From positions 1 through 55,486 of the forward strand of contig JAFYHU010000057.1 in NCBI GenBank assembly GCA_017538965.1: a DNA stretch of 55,486 nt, written 5' to 3'. The translations under genes were made by a program, and so were the position numbers. This document shows, piece after piece, positions 1 through 8,586 of this stretch (its first letter is position 1; each line of letters opens with the position of its first letter). The notes beneath the pieces are model-generated. The model made no database searches. It was not told where the DNA came from and saw only the letters and a list, made by a program, of their open reading frames with translations. This DNA comes from Oscillospiraceae bacterium (GTDB taxonomy: Bacteria > Bacillota > Clostridia > Oscillospirales > Oscillospiraceae).

Positions 1-106
1 ACACTCGGAAAACAAATGAACCTCAGGCTAAATATCGCCCCAATATCCACTATTCCATAGTATATTTCGCGTAATCTGCGAAAAAAATACGTTTGGGACA
101 AAGAAA

Positions 107-316
107 TTAGTACTGACACCTTTTGTTCAGCGATTCCCTAATTATTTCTGTTCGAGAAATGTCTTTCCGCAGGATTTTTTTATCCGTTCCCGGAATGGTG
201 TAGGTCCAATTCATCTGTGCAAACCGCATCCATCCGATAAACTCTTCTGCTTGAGAGTCAGGCATCTCAGTATCAATGAATGATAAGTCCTGAAGGTGGA
301 TTCTGATTTTCTGCAT
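107..316 (-). CDS. Small hypothetical protein (69 aa)
   Basis: I do not recognise this protein. It is a charged, soluble-looking product without a signal peptide or membrane segment, beginning MQKIRIHLQDL and containing the patch GWMRFAQMNWTY. The start at 316 is chosen because AAAGGAAG lies eight bases upstream; the frame stays open to 397 but without a ribosome site there. It follows the OadG-like gene in the same direction after about 110 bases, so the two may share a transcript. It could be a chance reading frame, but the ribosome site and balanced composition favour a real gene. Confidence 0.5.
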   Translation of the reverse strand: MQKIRIHLQDLSFIDTEMPDSQAEEFIGWMRFAQMNWTYTIPGTDKKILRKDISRTEIIRESLNKRCQY

Positions 317-427
317 TTTGTTTTCTTCCTTTCCCATAATAATTTCAAAGTATTTGTGTGATTTCGTGCCATAATCCGACGAAAATATACTTGGCATCTA
401 CGCTAGCCAAATGAAGCCAGAGCTTTC

Positions 428-793
428 TCAATCTTCTTTTTCAGGCTGGTCACTCTCTTTGATGGAGATAAACCGCAGTTCATTCAGGGGTTTGCCCAAC
501 TTGTTTGCCGTAATCGCCATGATCATGGCTGCGTCTCTCTCGGAAACATTGTTCAGCTTTACCTTGCCGGCACTTCCCGGAGCGGGAATCGGGGCCACAG
601 GCTTGCTTTCCGCGGGAGCGGTGTCTTTGGTTTCGGCTTTATTTGCCTCACGGACACGTATGATTTTGTTGACGATTACGATCACCAGAATTAACAGAAT
701 CATTCCGAAAAAGACAAGGGCATAACCCATAATAGCGGTAATCAAAGCCTCGCTGACACTGATCATCTCTCCGGACGCCTGCACGATCTCCAT
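428..793 (-). CDS. OadG-family sodium pump decarboxylase gamma subunit
   Basis: The 121-residue protein has the layout of OadG/MmdD gamma subunits: a short N-terminus, one hydrophobic helix at about residues 15-43, a Pro/Ala-rich linker (PAESKPVAPIPAPG) and a small C-terminal domain. In known complexes this subunit anchors a biotin-dependent decarboxylase to the Na+-exporting beta subunit. GGGAGG precedes the start. No alpha, beta or biotin carrier gene lies in the window, so it is an orphan here; such stand-alone genes are common in Clostridia and may serve a carboxyltransferase encoded elsewhere. It is divergent from the DUF1538 gene. Confidence 0.8.
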   Translation of the reverse strand: MEIVQASGEMISVSEALITAIMGYALVFFGMILLILVIVIVNKIIRVREANKAETKDTAPAESKPVAPIPAPGSAGKVKLNNVSERDAAMIMAITANKLGKPLNELRFISIKESDQPEKED

Positions 794-1057
794 TTAATAA
801 AACCTCCCGCTGTTCTGGCTTAGCCGGCAAACGAAACGTCCGGCGGCCAAACTTGTTCATCTTCATCGGTTTCACAAGCTAACACAGCTGGAGAAGAATT
901 ACCATAGCTTTCGCCCCGCTTTAGCGCCTTTTTTACGCGCTGCATCATTTCCTTAACAGCTTCTTTGCGGCATCCGTGTCCGGTTCACTCTGCGCCTGCC
1001 AGAAGGTGCGCGACGCAGAATCTTAACGGAATCATAACAGCCGCGGCTCTGGCATTG

Positions 1058-1087
1058 TTGACACGCCATCCGGCAGTTTGTTATAAT
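1058..1087 (+). promoter_or_regulatory. Promoter of the DUF1538/PII operon
   Basis: TTGACA (1058-1063) and TATAAT (1082-1087) are separated by 18 bases, and the ATG lies 26 bases beyond the -10 box. The rest of the divergent gap (794-1057) shows nothing I can assign. Confidence 0.75.
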
Positions 1088-1113
1088 TGACAAAAAGGAT
1101 TTGGGAGGCTCGT

Positions 1114-2637
1114 ATGTGCAGAGCCCTGGTTTCAAAACTGAAAGAATCCCTAGTTTCGGTTCTGCCGGTCTCGGTCATCGTGCTTCTGATCGCCTGTACC
1201 CCACTGGTGAACCTGAGCAAAAAGGAGATTCTTGTCTTTTCTCTTTCCTTTCTTTTTCTGGTTCTTGGGATCGGGTTGTTCAATATGGGTGCCGACCTGG
1301 CGATGACGCCCATGGGGCAGCACATGGGCGAAGGATTGACAAAGTCCCGGCGGATCTCGGTTCTGCTGTCTGTCTGCTTTGTCATGGGCGTTCTTATCAC
1401 TGTGGCAGAACCTGATCTTTCGGTTCTTGCCGGGCAGGTCGAGGCCGTAATTTCAAGCACACGACTGATTCTTACAGTCGGCATCGGCGTCGGGCTCTTT
1501 CTGCTCCTGGCAGTTGTCAAAATCCTTCTGCAGCGGGAATTGTCATCGCTTCTGCTTTTTTTCTATCTGTTGCTCTTTGCAATGGCAACGTTGTTGGCAG
1601 ATAAAGGCAAGGGCAATTTCCTGCCTCTTTCCTTTGACTCCGGCGGCGTAACCACAGGTCCGGTCACAGTCCCCTTTATCATGGCGCTCGGCGTCGGAAT
1701 CGCGCAGACTATCGGCGGGAAGAAAGCCGGTGAAAACAGCTTCGGTCTGGTCGCGCTCTGCTCGATCGGCCCGGTAATTGCCGTGCTGCTACTCTCTCTC
1801 AGAGCAGAGGGAAATTTAACCTATCAGATTCCCGATTACAGTATGGAAGCGAATCTTTCCGCCTTTCGGCATCTGTTGACCGATACAATGGCGGAGGTAG
1901 CCCGTTCTCTGATCCTGCTCTTTCTATTCTTCGCGGCACTTCAAATCACGGTTTTGAAACTGCCCCGACAAAAGCTTTTCCAGATTGGTATCGGTTTAGC
2001 CCAAACCTTTTTGGGGCTTGTGATCTTTCTGATTGCTGTTTCTGTCGGCTTTATGCCGATTGGTTTCAAAATCGGCACTGAACTGGCTGAAAGTGAGCGC
2101 AGCGTGCTGATCGCTTTTGCCTTTCTGATTGGAATGGTCGTTGTCCTGGCCGAGCCTGCAGTCCATGTTTTAAACAAACAGGTAGAAGACATCACCAGCG
2201 GCGGTGTGACAAAACTGCAAATGATGCTGGCGCTTTCTTTGGGCGTGGGTATATCCATAGGGCTTTCGATTTTACGGATCCTGCAGGGTTTTTCTCTTCT
2301 CCATTATCTGATTCCCGGCTATGTGCTCAGCCTGGGTCTCTCTTTTTTCGTCCCGCCTCTATATACTGCCATTGCCTTTGACTCGGGCGGTGTGGCCAGC
2401 GGCCCGCTGACATCGAGCTTTATTCTGCCCTTCGCAATCGGGGTGTGCGCAAACGTGAAGGGAGAAAGTGAAGTCCTGAATCTGGCCTTCGGTATTGTGG
2501 CTATGGTAGCAATGACACCGCTGATTACCATTCAGGCACTGGGCTTTAAGGCGGTCGTTGCACGTCTTGTGCGCCGTAACCGAGCAATGAAGAGAATTCT
2601 TTCAGCGGACGACGCCGAGATCATCTATTTTGAATGA
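1114..2637 (+). CDS. DUF1538 membrane protein with two repeats
   Basis: This is a polytopic inner-membrane protein of 507 residues made of two homologous halves. The signature FDSGGVTTGPVTVPFI near residue 174 recurs as FDSGGVASGPLTSSFI near 422, and AEPDLSVLAGQVE near 98 recurs as AEPAVHVLNKQVE near 347. This matches tandem DUF1538 domains, a transporter-like family of unknown substrate. The duplicated glycine-rich motifs in hydrophobic surroundings suggest a two-fold pseudo-symmetric permease. The ATG at 1114 is chosen over the TTG at 1087 because GGGAGG sits five bases before it. Two PII-like genes follow directly, suggesting that transport is gated by nucleotide or metabolite sensing (inference). 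Confidence 0.85.
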   Translation: MCRALVSKLKESLVSVLPVSVIVLLIACTPLVNLSKKEILVFSLSFLFLVLGIGLFNMGADLAMTPMGQHMGEGLTKSRRISVLLSVCFVMGVLITVAEPDLSVLAGQVEAVISSTRLILTVGIGVGLFLLLAVVKILLQRELSSLLLFFYLLLFAMATLLADKGKGNFLPLSFDSGGVTTGPVTVPFIMALGVGIAQTIGGKKAGENSFGLVALCSIGPVIAVLLLSLRAEGNLTYQIPDYSMEANLSAFRHLLTDTMAEVARSLILLFLFFAALQITVLKLPRQKLFQIGIGLAQTFLGLVIFLIAVSVGFMPIGFKIGTELAESERSVLIAFAFLIGMVVVLAEPAVHVLNKQVEDITSGGVTKLQMMLALSLGVGISIGLSILRILQGFSLLHYLIPGYVLSLGLSFFVPPLYTAIAFDSGGVASGPLTSSFILPFAIGVCANVKGESEVLNLAFGIVAMVAMTPLITIQALGFKAVVARLVRRNRAMKRILSADDAEIIYFE

Positions 2638-2650
2638 AGGAGGTCAGGCA

Positions 2651-3046
2651 ATGGCTGGCGAATCGAATAAGACCCGTAATGTCTCGCCCCATAAGCTGGA
2701 GCTTTTGATTACCGTGGTTCCGCGGAAGAAATCCTCTTATTATATAGATCTGATTCAGTCCTTTGATACCAATCTGCAGATCTCGGTTCCCGCACAGGGC
2801 ACTGCAGACCGGGAAATACTCCATTATCTGGGACTGACAGATATAGACAAAACAGCAATCTTCAGTGTGGTTAGAGAGGATCAGCTGGAGGAGCTGACAG
2901 AAACGCTGGAGCAGAAATTTCATAGCATCAAAAACGGCGACGGAATAGCAGCGGCCATTCCTCTCACCAGTATGATCGGCACGCTGCTTTTTGGCTTTCT
3001 GAGCAATGACCGACGTGCGGTCAGGGAGGAAAAGACACATGGATAA
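2651..3046 (+). CDS. PII-like signalling protein, first copy
   Basis: A 131-residue soluble protein resembling the PII/GlnB-like fold: an opening beta strand (KLELLITVVPR), a helix, and the late segment KNGDGIAAAIPLTSMIGTLL, which resembles the GxGxAxxIP-type turn of PII C-loops. PII proteins form trimers that bind ATP/ADP and a metabolite and commonly dock onto transporters. The start is set by AAGGAGG seven bases upstream, which overlaps the stop region of the DUF1538 gene. Identity as a PII relative is by local pattern and partnership with the next gene; the ligand cannot be read from sequence. Confidence 0.65.
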   Translation: MAGESNKTRNVSPHKLELLITVVPRKKSSYYIDLIQSFDTNLQISVPAQGTADREILHYLGLTDIDKTAIFSVVREDQLEELTETLEQKFHSIKNGDGIAAAIPLTSMIGTLLFGFLSNDRRAVREEKTHG

Positions 3047-3362
3047 AAAGAAATATGAGATGATCCTCTGCATTGTCAATGCGGGGTTTTCCGAAACTGT
3101 TATGGATGCAGCCAAGTCAGCCGGTGCGCAGGGTGGAACACTGTTGCGCGGACGCGGAACGGCGAACAGGGAGGCAGAGGAGTTTTTCCATATTGCCATT
3201 CAACCAGACAAGGAAATCGTGATGATTCTGGTGCCTCAGGAAATCAAAGACGCTGTTCTGACTGGCATCTATAAAGCGGCAGGTCTGAATACCGCCGGAC
3301 AGGGAATTGCTTTTTCCATCGCTGTAGACAGAATTGTGGGACTCAACGAGAGGAAACCATAA
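3039..3362 (+). CDS. PII-like signalling protein, second copy
   Basis: A 107-residue protein with a clearer PII pattern: YEMILCIVNAGF as strand one, the glycine-rich GGTLLRGRGT where the T-loop begins, EIVMILVPQE as the central strand, then GLNTAGQGIAFSIAVDRIVGL, close to the GxGxxFxxxVxxxxGL end of the family. The T-loop looks short. It overlaps the previous gene by eight bases and has its own GGGAGG, so the pair is translationally coupled. Two unlike PII proteins side by side could form mixed trimers or report different ligands to the DUF1538 protein (inference). A hairpin terminator follows. Confidence 0.75.
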   Translation: MDKKKYEMILCIVNAGFSETVMDAAKSAGAQGGTLLRGRGTANREAEEFFHIAIQPDKEIVMILVPQEIKDAVLTGIYKAAGLNTAGQGIAFSIAVDRIVGLNERKP

Positions 3363-3402
3363 GAAAAGCCAATCAGTAACTCCTCATTTCACCAGGGAAA
3401 GG

Positions 3403-3452
3403 ACGCACCGGGGTGGGTTCCAGTTGGAACCTTCCCCGGTGCGTTAGTTTTT
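3403..3452 (+). terminator. Rho-independent terminator
   Basis: Perfect 11-bp arms ACGCACCGGGG (3403-3413) and CCCCGGTGCGT (3434-3444), followed by TAGTTTTT. It closes the DUF1538/PII operon. Confidence 0.9.
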
Positions 3453-3606
3453 GACGCTCAGTTTCTTCTCTTTTCGGGCCTAATGTTTTTTGTCATGACT
3501 TATTATTTTACAAATCCTCCGGAATTCCCACAATTCGTCCGATTCTAATAACTTTTTACAATCCCCTTTCTTATGCAGTTTCGCTCCCGCGGGTCAAACT
3601 ATCAGC

Positions 3607-4386
3607 TCACGGATCAAAGAGGTCCAGCTTCAGACAGGCGTTATAGATGCCGTCTTCCGTGACGTCGGTGGTGATCAGGTCCGCCTTTGCTTTCAGTTTC
3701 GGGGTGGCGTTTCCCATGGCAACTCTGGTCCACTCATCCGTGAACATGGAAAGATCGTTGTCGCCGTCGCCGAACACAACGGCGTCCCGATAGTCGGCAC
3801 CGAAATGATCCATCATCCGGCGGATTCCCTTCGCCTTGTCCAGCGGTTCGACAAAAAAGTACTCGGGCATATAGCGGCACCAGGGCAGCTTTTTCAGAGT
3901 TACCAGGTTCTGCTCTTCGGGTTCGGGACAGACCACATAGGCTTTATAAATATTCTCGAGCTTTTCCGGGTCCAGACCGGGAACAATTCTGTTCTTCAGA
4001 TAGCCGTCCTTCGTGGCTTTGAAAAACCGGTCATCCGGTACTAGGCGCGTATCGCTGTTGTCGACTTGCACGCCCCAGGGGATGCCTTTGGCCTCACACT
4101 CGCGGATCAGGGCGGTCACGTCGGACTTGCACAGAGGCTCAATCCCGAGAAGCCGGCCGTCAACGGTGAGGCCGCAGCCGCCGTCGCTGACCATGTTCCG
4201 GAAACCGAGTTCCTTCATATACGGCAGGGCCATGAACTGCGCCCGGCCGGTGGCAATAGCCAGAAAGTGGCCTTCGGCTTCCAGCTTTCGAATGGCCAGC
4301 TTTGTCGATTCCGGAATATAACCCCGATAGCCCCCGGCCAGCAGCGTTCCGTCAATATCAAAAAACAGATAACGTTTTCGCCTCAT
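3607..4386 (-). CDS. Cof-type HAD-IIB family phosphatase
   Basis: A 259-residue haloacid-dehalogenase-superfamily hydrolase. Motif I is FFDIDGTLL at residues 8-16, with the nucleophile Asp and the second Asp two positions later; motif II lies in LAIATGRAQ; motif IV is VFGDGDNDLSMF, followed by the family's MGNATPKLKAKADLIT ending. The C2-type cap between motifs II and III defines the Cof subgroup, which usually dephosphorylates sugar phosphates or flavin precursors. The substrate cannot be deduced. It starts 17 bases after the flavodiiron gene with no clear ribosome site, suggesting co-transcription. The FMN link is tempting, since some Cof enzymes act on flavin intermediates, but unproven. 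Confidence 0.9.
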   Translation of the reverse strand: MRRKRYLFFDIDGTLLAGGYRGYIPESTKLAIRKLEAEGHFLAIATGRAQFMALPYMKELGFRNMVSDGGCGLTVDGRLLGIEPLCKSDVTALIRECEAKGIPWGVQVDNSDTRLVPDDRFFKATKDGYLKNRIVPGLDPEKLENIYKAYVVCPEPEEQNLVTLKKLPWCRYMPEYFFVEPLDKAKGIRRMMDHFGADYRDAVVFGDGDNDLSMFTDEWTRVAMGNATPKLKAKADLITTDVTEDGIYNACLKLDLFDP

Positions 4387-4403
4387 TGTGTCTCGACGAC
4401 CCG

Positions 4404-5915
4404 TCAGGCTTCTTCAAACAGGTCAGGACCGGCACCGCAGACCGGGCAGACATAATCCTCGGGAAGCTCATCCCCTTCATAGACATAGCCGCAGACCTTG
4501 CAGACCCACTTCTTCCCCGCCGCTTCTTCCGTTTCCTCCGGTGCTGCGCTCTCCTCGTTCTGCACGGACGCCGTCACGGCATCCGCCAGCGCTGTCAGCG
4601 CATCGGAATCCCCGTTATCCGGGCTGGACAGGATCGTAACGGTCTCACCCACAATGCTGCAGCCCTGCAGGCGCTCGACGATTTCCTTCATCAGCCTGCC
4701 GGAGGCCGGAGACCAGCTGCCGTTCTCGATGATGGCAAAGCAGCGGTTCTGCAGATTGTGCGCCTCCAGATCCAGGAGGAAGTTTTTCATCGGAGTAAAG
4801 ATTCCCATGTTGTAGGTGATGGACGCCAGCACGATATGACTGCAGCGGAACGCCTCGGCGATCAGCTCACTGCCATGGGTCTTGGAAACGTCATAGACTG
4901 CAACATCACCGATGCCCCCCTGAGAAATGCGCGCCGCAAGCGCGTTCGCGGCGCTTTCGGTTCCGCCGTAGACCGAGCCGTATACCACCATCACGGCCTT
5001 CTCTTCCGGAGTATAACTGCTCCACAGGCTGTATTTTTCCAAAATCCAGCCGAGGTTTTCCCGCCAGACCGGGCCATGCGTCGGACACAGGATTTTGATG
5101 TCCACGGTGGCTGCCTTTTTCAGGACATCCTGCACCTGGCTGCCGTACTTGCCGACAATGTTGCAGTAATAGCGGCGGGCATCCGGGAGCCAGTCCTTTT
5201 CAAAGTCCACCTCGTCGGCAAACAGGTTGCCGTTCAGAGCGCCGAAGCTGCCGAAGGCATCCGCGCAGAACAGCGCGCCGGACACATCATCGTAGCTCAC
5301 CATAACTTCCGGCCAGTGCACCATCGGGGCCATGACGAAGGTAAGGGTATGTTTGCCGACCTTCAGGGTGTCGCCCTCGTCCACCAGGATCGACCGGTCG
5401 GAAATGTCGCAGGCGAAGAACTGGTTCAGAATCAGGGCCGCCGCCTTCGTGCAGACAACCGTCGCATTCGGATAGCGCACCAGCACCTCCGAAATGGCCG
5501 AACTGTGGTCGGGCTCCATGTGGTTGACGACGAGATAGTCGAGATCCCGGCCGTCCAGAACGGCCGTCAGGTTTTCAAAGAACTGGCCGGTGACCGAACG
5601 GTCCACCGTGTCGAAAAGGACGGTCTTCTCATCCAGCAGAACATAGGAATTGTAGGCTACGCCGCGCGGAATCGGGTAGACGTTTTCAAAAAGCTGGATA
5701 CGCCGGTCGCTGACCCCGATATAGACGATATCGTCCGTAATCTCACGGACACTGCCGATCCCGGCAAATTTCTTCTTTCCCTCGAAAGCCTTCGCCGCCT
5801 CGGGTTTGTCCTCGGCAAGAGCGCCTGCGCCGCCCAGAACGCTCGCTGCGGCAATTCCCGCCGCACCCGCAGCCGCCGCCTTCAAAAAGTCTCTTCTTGC
5901 GATCTCCCTGCTCAT
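4404..5915 (-). CDS. Flavodiiron protein with rubredoxin domain and Tat-type signal
   Basis: The 503-residue protein has three modules. Residues 45-300 are the diiron beta-lactamase-like domain with ligands H132, E134, D136, H137, H200, D219 and H280. Residues 307-450 are the flavodoxin domain ([12 protein letters not shown] loop). Residues 470-503 are a rubredoxin with CxxC pairs at 472/475 and 490/493. Such proteins reduce O2 to water or NO to N2O. Unusually the N-terminus is [14 protein letters not shown] followed by a small-residue hydrophobic stretch ending GALAED, a textbook twin-arginine signal. The start at 5915 follows AAAGGAGC. Known relatives are cytoplasmic, so export would place O2/NO reduction outside the membrane. 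Confidence 0.93.
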   Translation of the reverse strand: MSREIARRDFLKAAAAGAAGIAAASVLGGAGALAEDKPEAAKAFEGKKKFAGIGSVREITDDIVYIGVSDRRIQLFENVYPIPRGVAYNSYVLLDEKTVLFDTVDRSVTGQFFENLTAVLDGRDLDYLVVNHMEPDHSSAISEVLVRYPNATVVCTKAAALILNQFFACDISDRSILVDEGDTLKVGKHTLTFVMAPMVHWPEVMVSYDDVSGALFCADAFGSFGALNGNLFADEVDFEKDWLPDARRYYCNIVGKYGSQVQDVLKKAATVDIKILCPTHGPVWRENLGWILEKYSLWSSYTPEEKAVMVVYGSVYGGTESAANALAARISQGGIGDVAVYDVSKTHGSELIAEAFRCSHIVLASITYNMGIFTPMKNFLLDLEAHNLQNRCFAIIENGSWSPASGRLMKEIVERLQGCSIVGETVTILSSPDNGDSDALTALADAVTASVQNEESAAPEETEEAAGKKWVCKVCGYVYEGDELPEDYVCPVCGAGPDLFEEA

Positions 5916-5979
5916 TTTTGCTGCTCCTTTCATAAAACGAATATCTTTCCCAAGGGAACCGATTTTTCCTGCTGCGAAA

Positions 5980-6008
5980 AGCATATCACACCGCCGACGG
6001 AAAAGCAA
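5980..6008 (-). promoter_or_regulatory. Promoter of the flavodiiron gene
   Basis: On the minus strand TTGCTT (6003-6008) and TATGCT (5980-5985) are 17 bases apart, about 65 bases before the start codon. Confidence 0.5.
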
Positions 6009-6041
6009 TGACAGGTTTCGAAAGCGATTTTTCCGCATGTA

Positions 6042-6070
6042 TTGCGTTTTTCCGCCGATAATGATACAAT
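6042..6070 (+). promoter_or_regulatory. Promoter of the HdeD/K+ channel pair
   Basis: TTGCGT (6042-6047) and TACAAT (6065-6070) with a 17-base spacer, 33 bases before the ATG at 6104. Confidence 0.6.
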
Positions 6071-6103
6071 TACTAATATCCTGTCCTGAAAGAAGGTATA
6101 CAC

Positions 6104-6640
6104 ATGACCGTTTTAAGCATTATTCTCGGCGTCCTGCTGGTAATCGGCGGGTTTTCCTGCATGTTCACCCCGCTTGCCACGTTTCTTTCCACCGGCTACT
6201 ACCTGTCCATCCTGCTTCTGGTATACGGCATCTTCGGAATCATCCGCTTCCTGAAAAAAGAGGCCGGCACGCTGGAATTCATCGTCAGCATCCTAGCCGT
6301 GATCGCAGGCTTCTTCTGCATCATCCATCCCGGCGAGCAGCTTTACTTCGACAGTCTCGTGCTCAAACTGATCGCTGCCTGGCTGCTTGTGCAGGGGATT
6401 GTCTCAATCGTCCTGGCCTTTCAGAACCGCGGTGTGCGCAAGGGCTGGTTCTGGGGTGTTGTCGTGGGTGCGCTCGGTATTCTGGCCGGCATCTATTCCT
6501 TTGCCCATCCGGTCCTGACGGCGGTGACCGCCGGCGTGCTCATCGGCTTTTACTTTGTCCAGGCCGGCTTTGACATGATCGTCCTGGGCAGTGTTGCCGG
6601 CGCCGTCAAAGACTCCATGACGAATCCCGACGAAAAGTGA
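6104..6640 (+). CDS. HdeD/DUF308 family membrane protein
   Basis: A 178-residue integral membrane protein with about six helices in three hairpins. The pattern of a helix, a Gly-rich turn and '[12 protein letters not shown]' or '[13 protein letters not shown]' recurs, as in the DUF308 repeats of HdeD, an acid-stress membrane protein in enterobacteria. Function in Clostridia is unknown. It shares a GTGA start/stop overlap with the K+ channel gene, so the two are almost certainly translated together. The C-terminus is short and charged (TNPDEK). Confidence 0.8.
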   Translation: MTVLSIILGVLLVIGGFSCMFTPLATFLSTGYYLSILLLVYGIFGIIRFLKKEAGTLEFIVSILAVIAGFFCIIHPGEQLYFDSLVLKLIAAWLLVQGIVSIVLAFQNRGVRKGWFWGVVVGALGILAGIYSFAHPVLTAVTAGVLIGFYFVQAGFDMIVLGSVAGAVKDSMTNPDEK

Positions 6641-7056
6641 AGCGTCTGCAGATTCTCCGACGCATTCTGCGGGAAACCGGCGCCAACAAAATCTGGACCG
6701 GTTTCCTGATCCATTTTTTCCTCAGCGCTGCTGCGATCTGGCTGCTTGAGCCGGATATTCACAGCTATCAGGACTCATTGTGGTACTGCTATGCCGTCGT
6801 CACGACCATCGGCTTCGGCGACGTTGTGGCCCAGACTTTTTTGTCCCGGGTTCTGTCGATGCTGCTGTCCCTCAATGCAGCGCTGGTAATCGCCCTGGTG
6901 ACCGGTGTGGTCGTGAATTATTACAACCAGGTCACGGCGCTCCGACAGAAGGAGACTCTGACAGCCTTTATGGACAAGCTTGAGCGCCTGCCCGAGCTTC
7001 CTCCGGAAGAACTCGAACAGATCTCTCTCCGCGTTCGGGAGTTTCAGAACAAATAG
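6637..7056 (+). CDS. Two-transmembrane potassium channel
   Basis: A 139-residue protein with helix 1 at about 20-37, a pore loop carrying the K+ selectivity filter TTIGFGD at residues 56-62, and helix 2 at about 69-94, followed by a charged C-terminal helix rich in Leu and Glu that could form a tetramer coiled coil. No RCK or cyclic-nucleotide domain is attached, so gating would have to come from membrane voltage, pH or a partner. GTG start overlapping the HdeD stop. Close to a CLC gene in the opposite direction; the cluster may balance ions during pH or osmotic stress (inference). Confidence 0.9.
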   Translation: MKRLQILRRILRETGANKIWTGFLIHFFLSAAAIWLLEPDIHSYQDSLWYCYAVVTTIGFGDVVAQTFLSRVLSMLLSLNAALVIALVTGVVVNYYNQVTALRQKETLTAFMDKLERLPELPPEELEQISLRVREFQNK

Positions 7057-7064
7057 TACCCCTG

Positions 7065-7108
7065 AAAAAACAGAACCGGGATTCGCTCCCGGTTCTGTTA
7101 TTTTGTTT
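7065..7108. terminator. Bidirectional terminator
   Basis: Arms CAGAACCGGGA (7071-7081) and TCCCGGTTCTG (7087-7097) with A-rich and T-rich flanks on either side, placed between the converging channel gene and CLC gene. It overlaps the CLC stop codon. Confidence 0.85.
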
Positions 7109-8534
7109 TCGTCTCTTCCTCGAGGATCTCTTCTGCCGTCCTTCCCGCCTCTTCCTCAAGAATCTCATCCACGGTCATGGCTGTCTCCGTCTCTTCCTCG
7201 AAGATCGCGTCTGTCAGATCCGGTTCAGTCTCCTCCGCGATGATGCCGTCCATCACGTCTGTTTCGGTCTTCTTTTTATGTACGCGTGCCGGCGCGCTGT
7301 TTCTGTTTTCCGCAAGCTCTGCCAGCCATCCGCTGATCGCAGCGGCAAGGAAAATCCAGAACAGCAGACGCACCGGGAAGCACAGCAGCATCAGCACCGC
7401 CGTCGCCAGAGGCTTTTTCAGCTGTGCGCCCAGCGTAGCAGCGGTCACAACGCCCGCGGCAAACACGATATGATCCGCCGTATCGGGGAACAGGAGCATC
7501 GCCAGACCAAAGCCCATGCAGACACAGGCGAAGATCAGGGGGAAGAAATGTCCGCCTTTCATGCCGAAGCGCAGGCAGAACGCCGTCATAACGAGTTTCA
7601 GCACACTGAGCCCGATCAGCAGCCACGGCGCATAGAGCCCGAAAGTCTCCGACAGTTCCGCTATCTGCTCCTCGCCGGAAAACAGCACCATGGGGGCTAT
7701 CAGGCCCATCAGGCCGATCACAAGGCCGCAGGCAGCTTCGCGCCAGATGGGAGGAAAGCGGTCCGCGCCGATCTGCGCGAGCTCTTCCGCTCCTTCATAC
7801 AGCACATACATCAGCAATCCAACGGGAATATACAGCAGAACCAGGAGGTAATCTTTCGCTGTGACTGCGGCTTCCGAGAAGCTCGGGAAACCTTCCAGTG
7901 AAGTATGAAACAGCGCGTTCAGGCCGGCAATGACCAGAAAGCTTGCCGCGGCAGACAGGCCGTAAAGGACCAGCTTGCTGATCTTCGGCAGCTCCGGAGG
8001 TTTTCCTTCCTCCATGGGCTGTTCCTCCACAGCCAGAATACCGAACAGCGGTATATGGAAAATCTGGCCCAGGGTAACGGCTTCCCCCAGTTCCGTATAC
8101 AGGGAGGCGTTCTCCCGGGCAAAGCTCACGTTGTCCCCGATCCAGTAACAAAGTCCCGCAATAATACCGGTAAGCCCCGCCTCTGGGCCGACACTCGCTC
8201 CGAAGATCAGCGGCAGCAGCGCGCAGACCAGCAGGGGGAGCATCGGGCGATAGTCATAATGCTTTTCCCGCTTGACCTTGCCCATCACCGTATCCAGCGA
8301 TTCCGGATAATCGCCGAAGCGCTGATGCATGAGGCCGGTCAGAAGACCGCCGAGCGTACAGAGCGGGACGGTGATCCACTTCCCGCCCAGATGGGCCGGA
8401 AGGGTTTTCCAGATGAGCGTGCTCCCCAGAGAGACCGCCTGCAGAAACAGCCACAGCACCAGGCCGACTGCGGCGCCGAGAAGCACAGCCAGCAGCACAA
8501 CGCTTGTCTTGTTTTGAACGGATACCTTTTGCAT
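7098..8534 (-). CDS. CLC-family chloride channel/antiporter
   Basis: A 478-residue membrane protein of the CLC superfamily. The first hydrophobic helix is followed by the family's pore motif region GASVGPEAGLTG near residue 113 (equivalent to GxxxGxEGP, here with A for G after Glu), and a later KGGHFFPLIFACVCMGFG matches the GxFxP helix. CLC proteins exchange Cl-, or F- in the CLC-F branch, for protons or conduct anions. The C-terminus (about 415-478) is not a CBS domain but an acidic tail with four near-repeats of the type (D/E)(E/D)ILEEE(T/A). The tail is probably cytoplasmic; its role is unknown. Confidence 0.85.
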   Translation of the reverse strand: MQKVSVQNKTSVVLLAVLLGAAVGLVLWLFLQAVSLGSTLIWKTLPAHLGGKWITVPLCTLGGLLTGLMHQRFGDYPESLDTVMGKVKREKHYDYRPMLPLLVCALLPLIFGASVGPEAGLTGIIAGLCYWIGDNVSFARENASLYTELGEAVTLGQIFHIPLFGILAVEEQPMEEGKPPELPKISKLVLYGLSAAASFLVIAGLNALFHTSLEGFPSFSEAAVTAKDYLLVLLYIPVGLLMYVLYEGAEELAQIGADRFPPIWREAACGLVIGLMGLIAPMVLFSGEEQIAELSETFGLYAPWLLIGLSVLKLVMTAFCLRFGMKGGHFFPLIFACVCMGFGLAMLLFPDTADHIVFAAGVVTAATLGAQLKKPLATAVLMLLCFPVRLLFWIFLAAAISGWLAELAENRNSAPARVHKKKTETDVMDGIIAEETEPDLTDAIFEEETETAMTVDEILEEEAGRTAEEILEEETKTK

Positions 8535-8557
8535 GTTCTCACTCCTCTTCTCTGCTC

Positions 8558-8586
8558 ATTATAGGAGCATGTGCTGCTGCTGTCAA
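8558..8586 (-). promoter_or_regulatory. Promoter of the CLC gene
   Basis: Consensus boxes on the minus strand: TTGACA (8581-8586), 17-base spacer, TATAAT (8558-8563), 24 bases before the start codon. Confidence 0.85.

Noticed and set aside
1087-1113. TTG start for the DUF1538 protein
   Set aside because: It overlaps the -10 promoter box; the ATG at 1114 has GGGAGG at the right distance.
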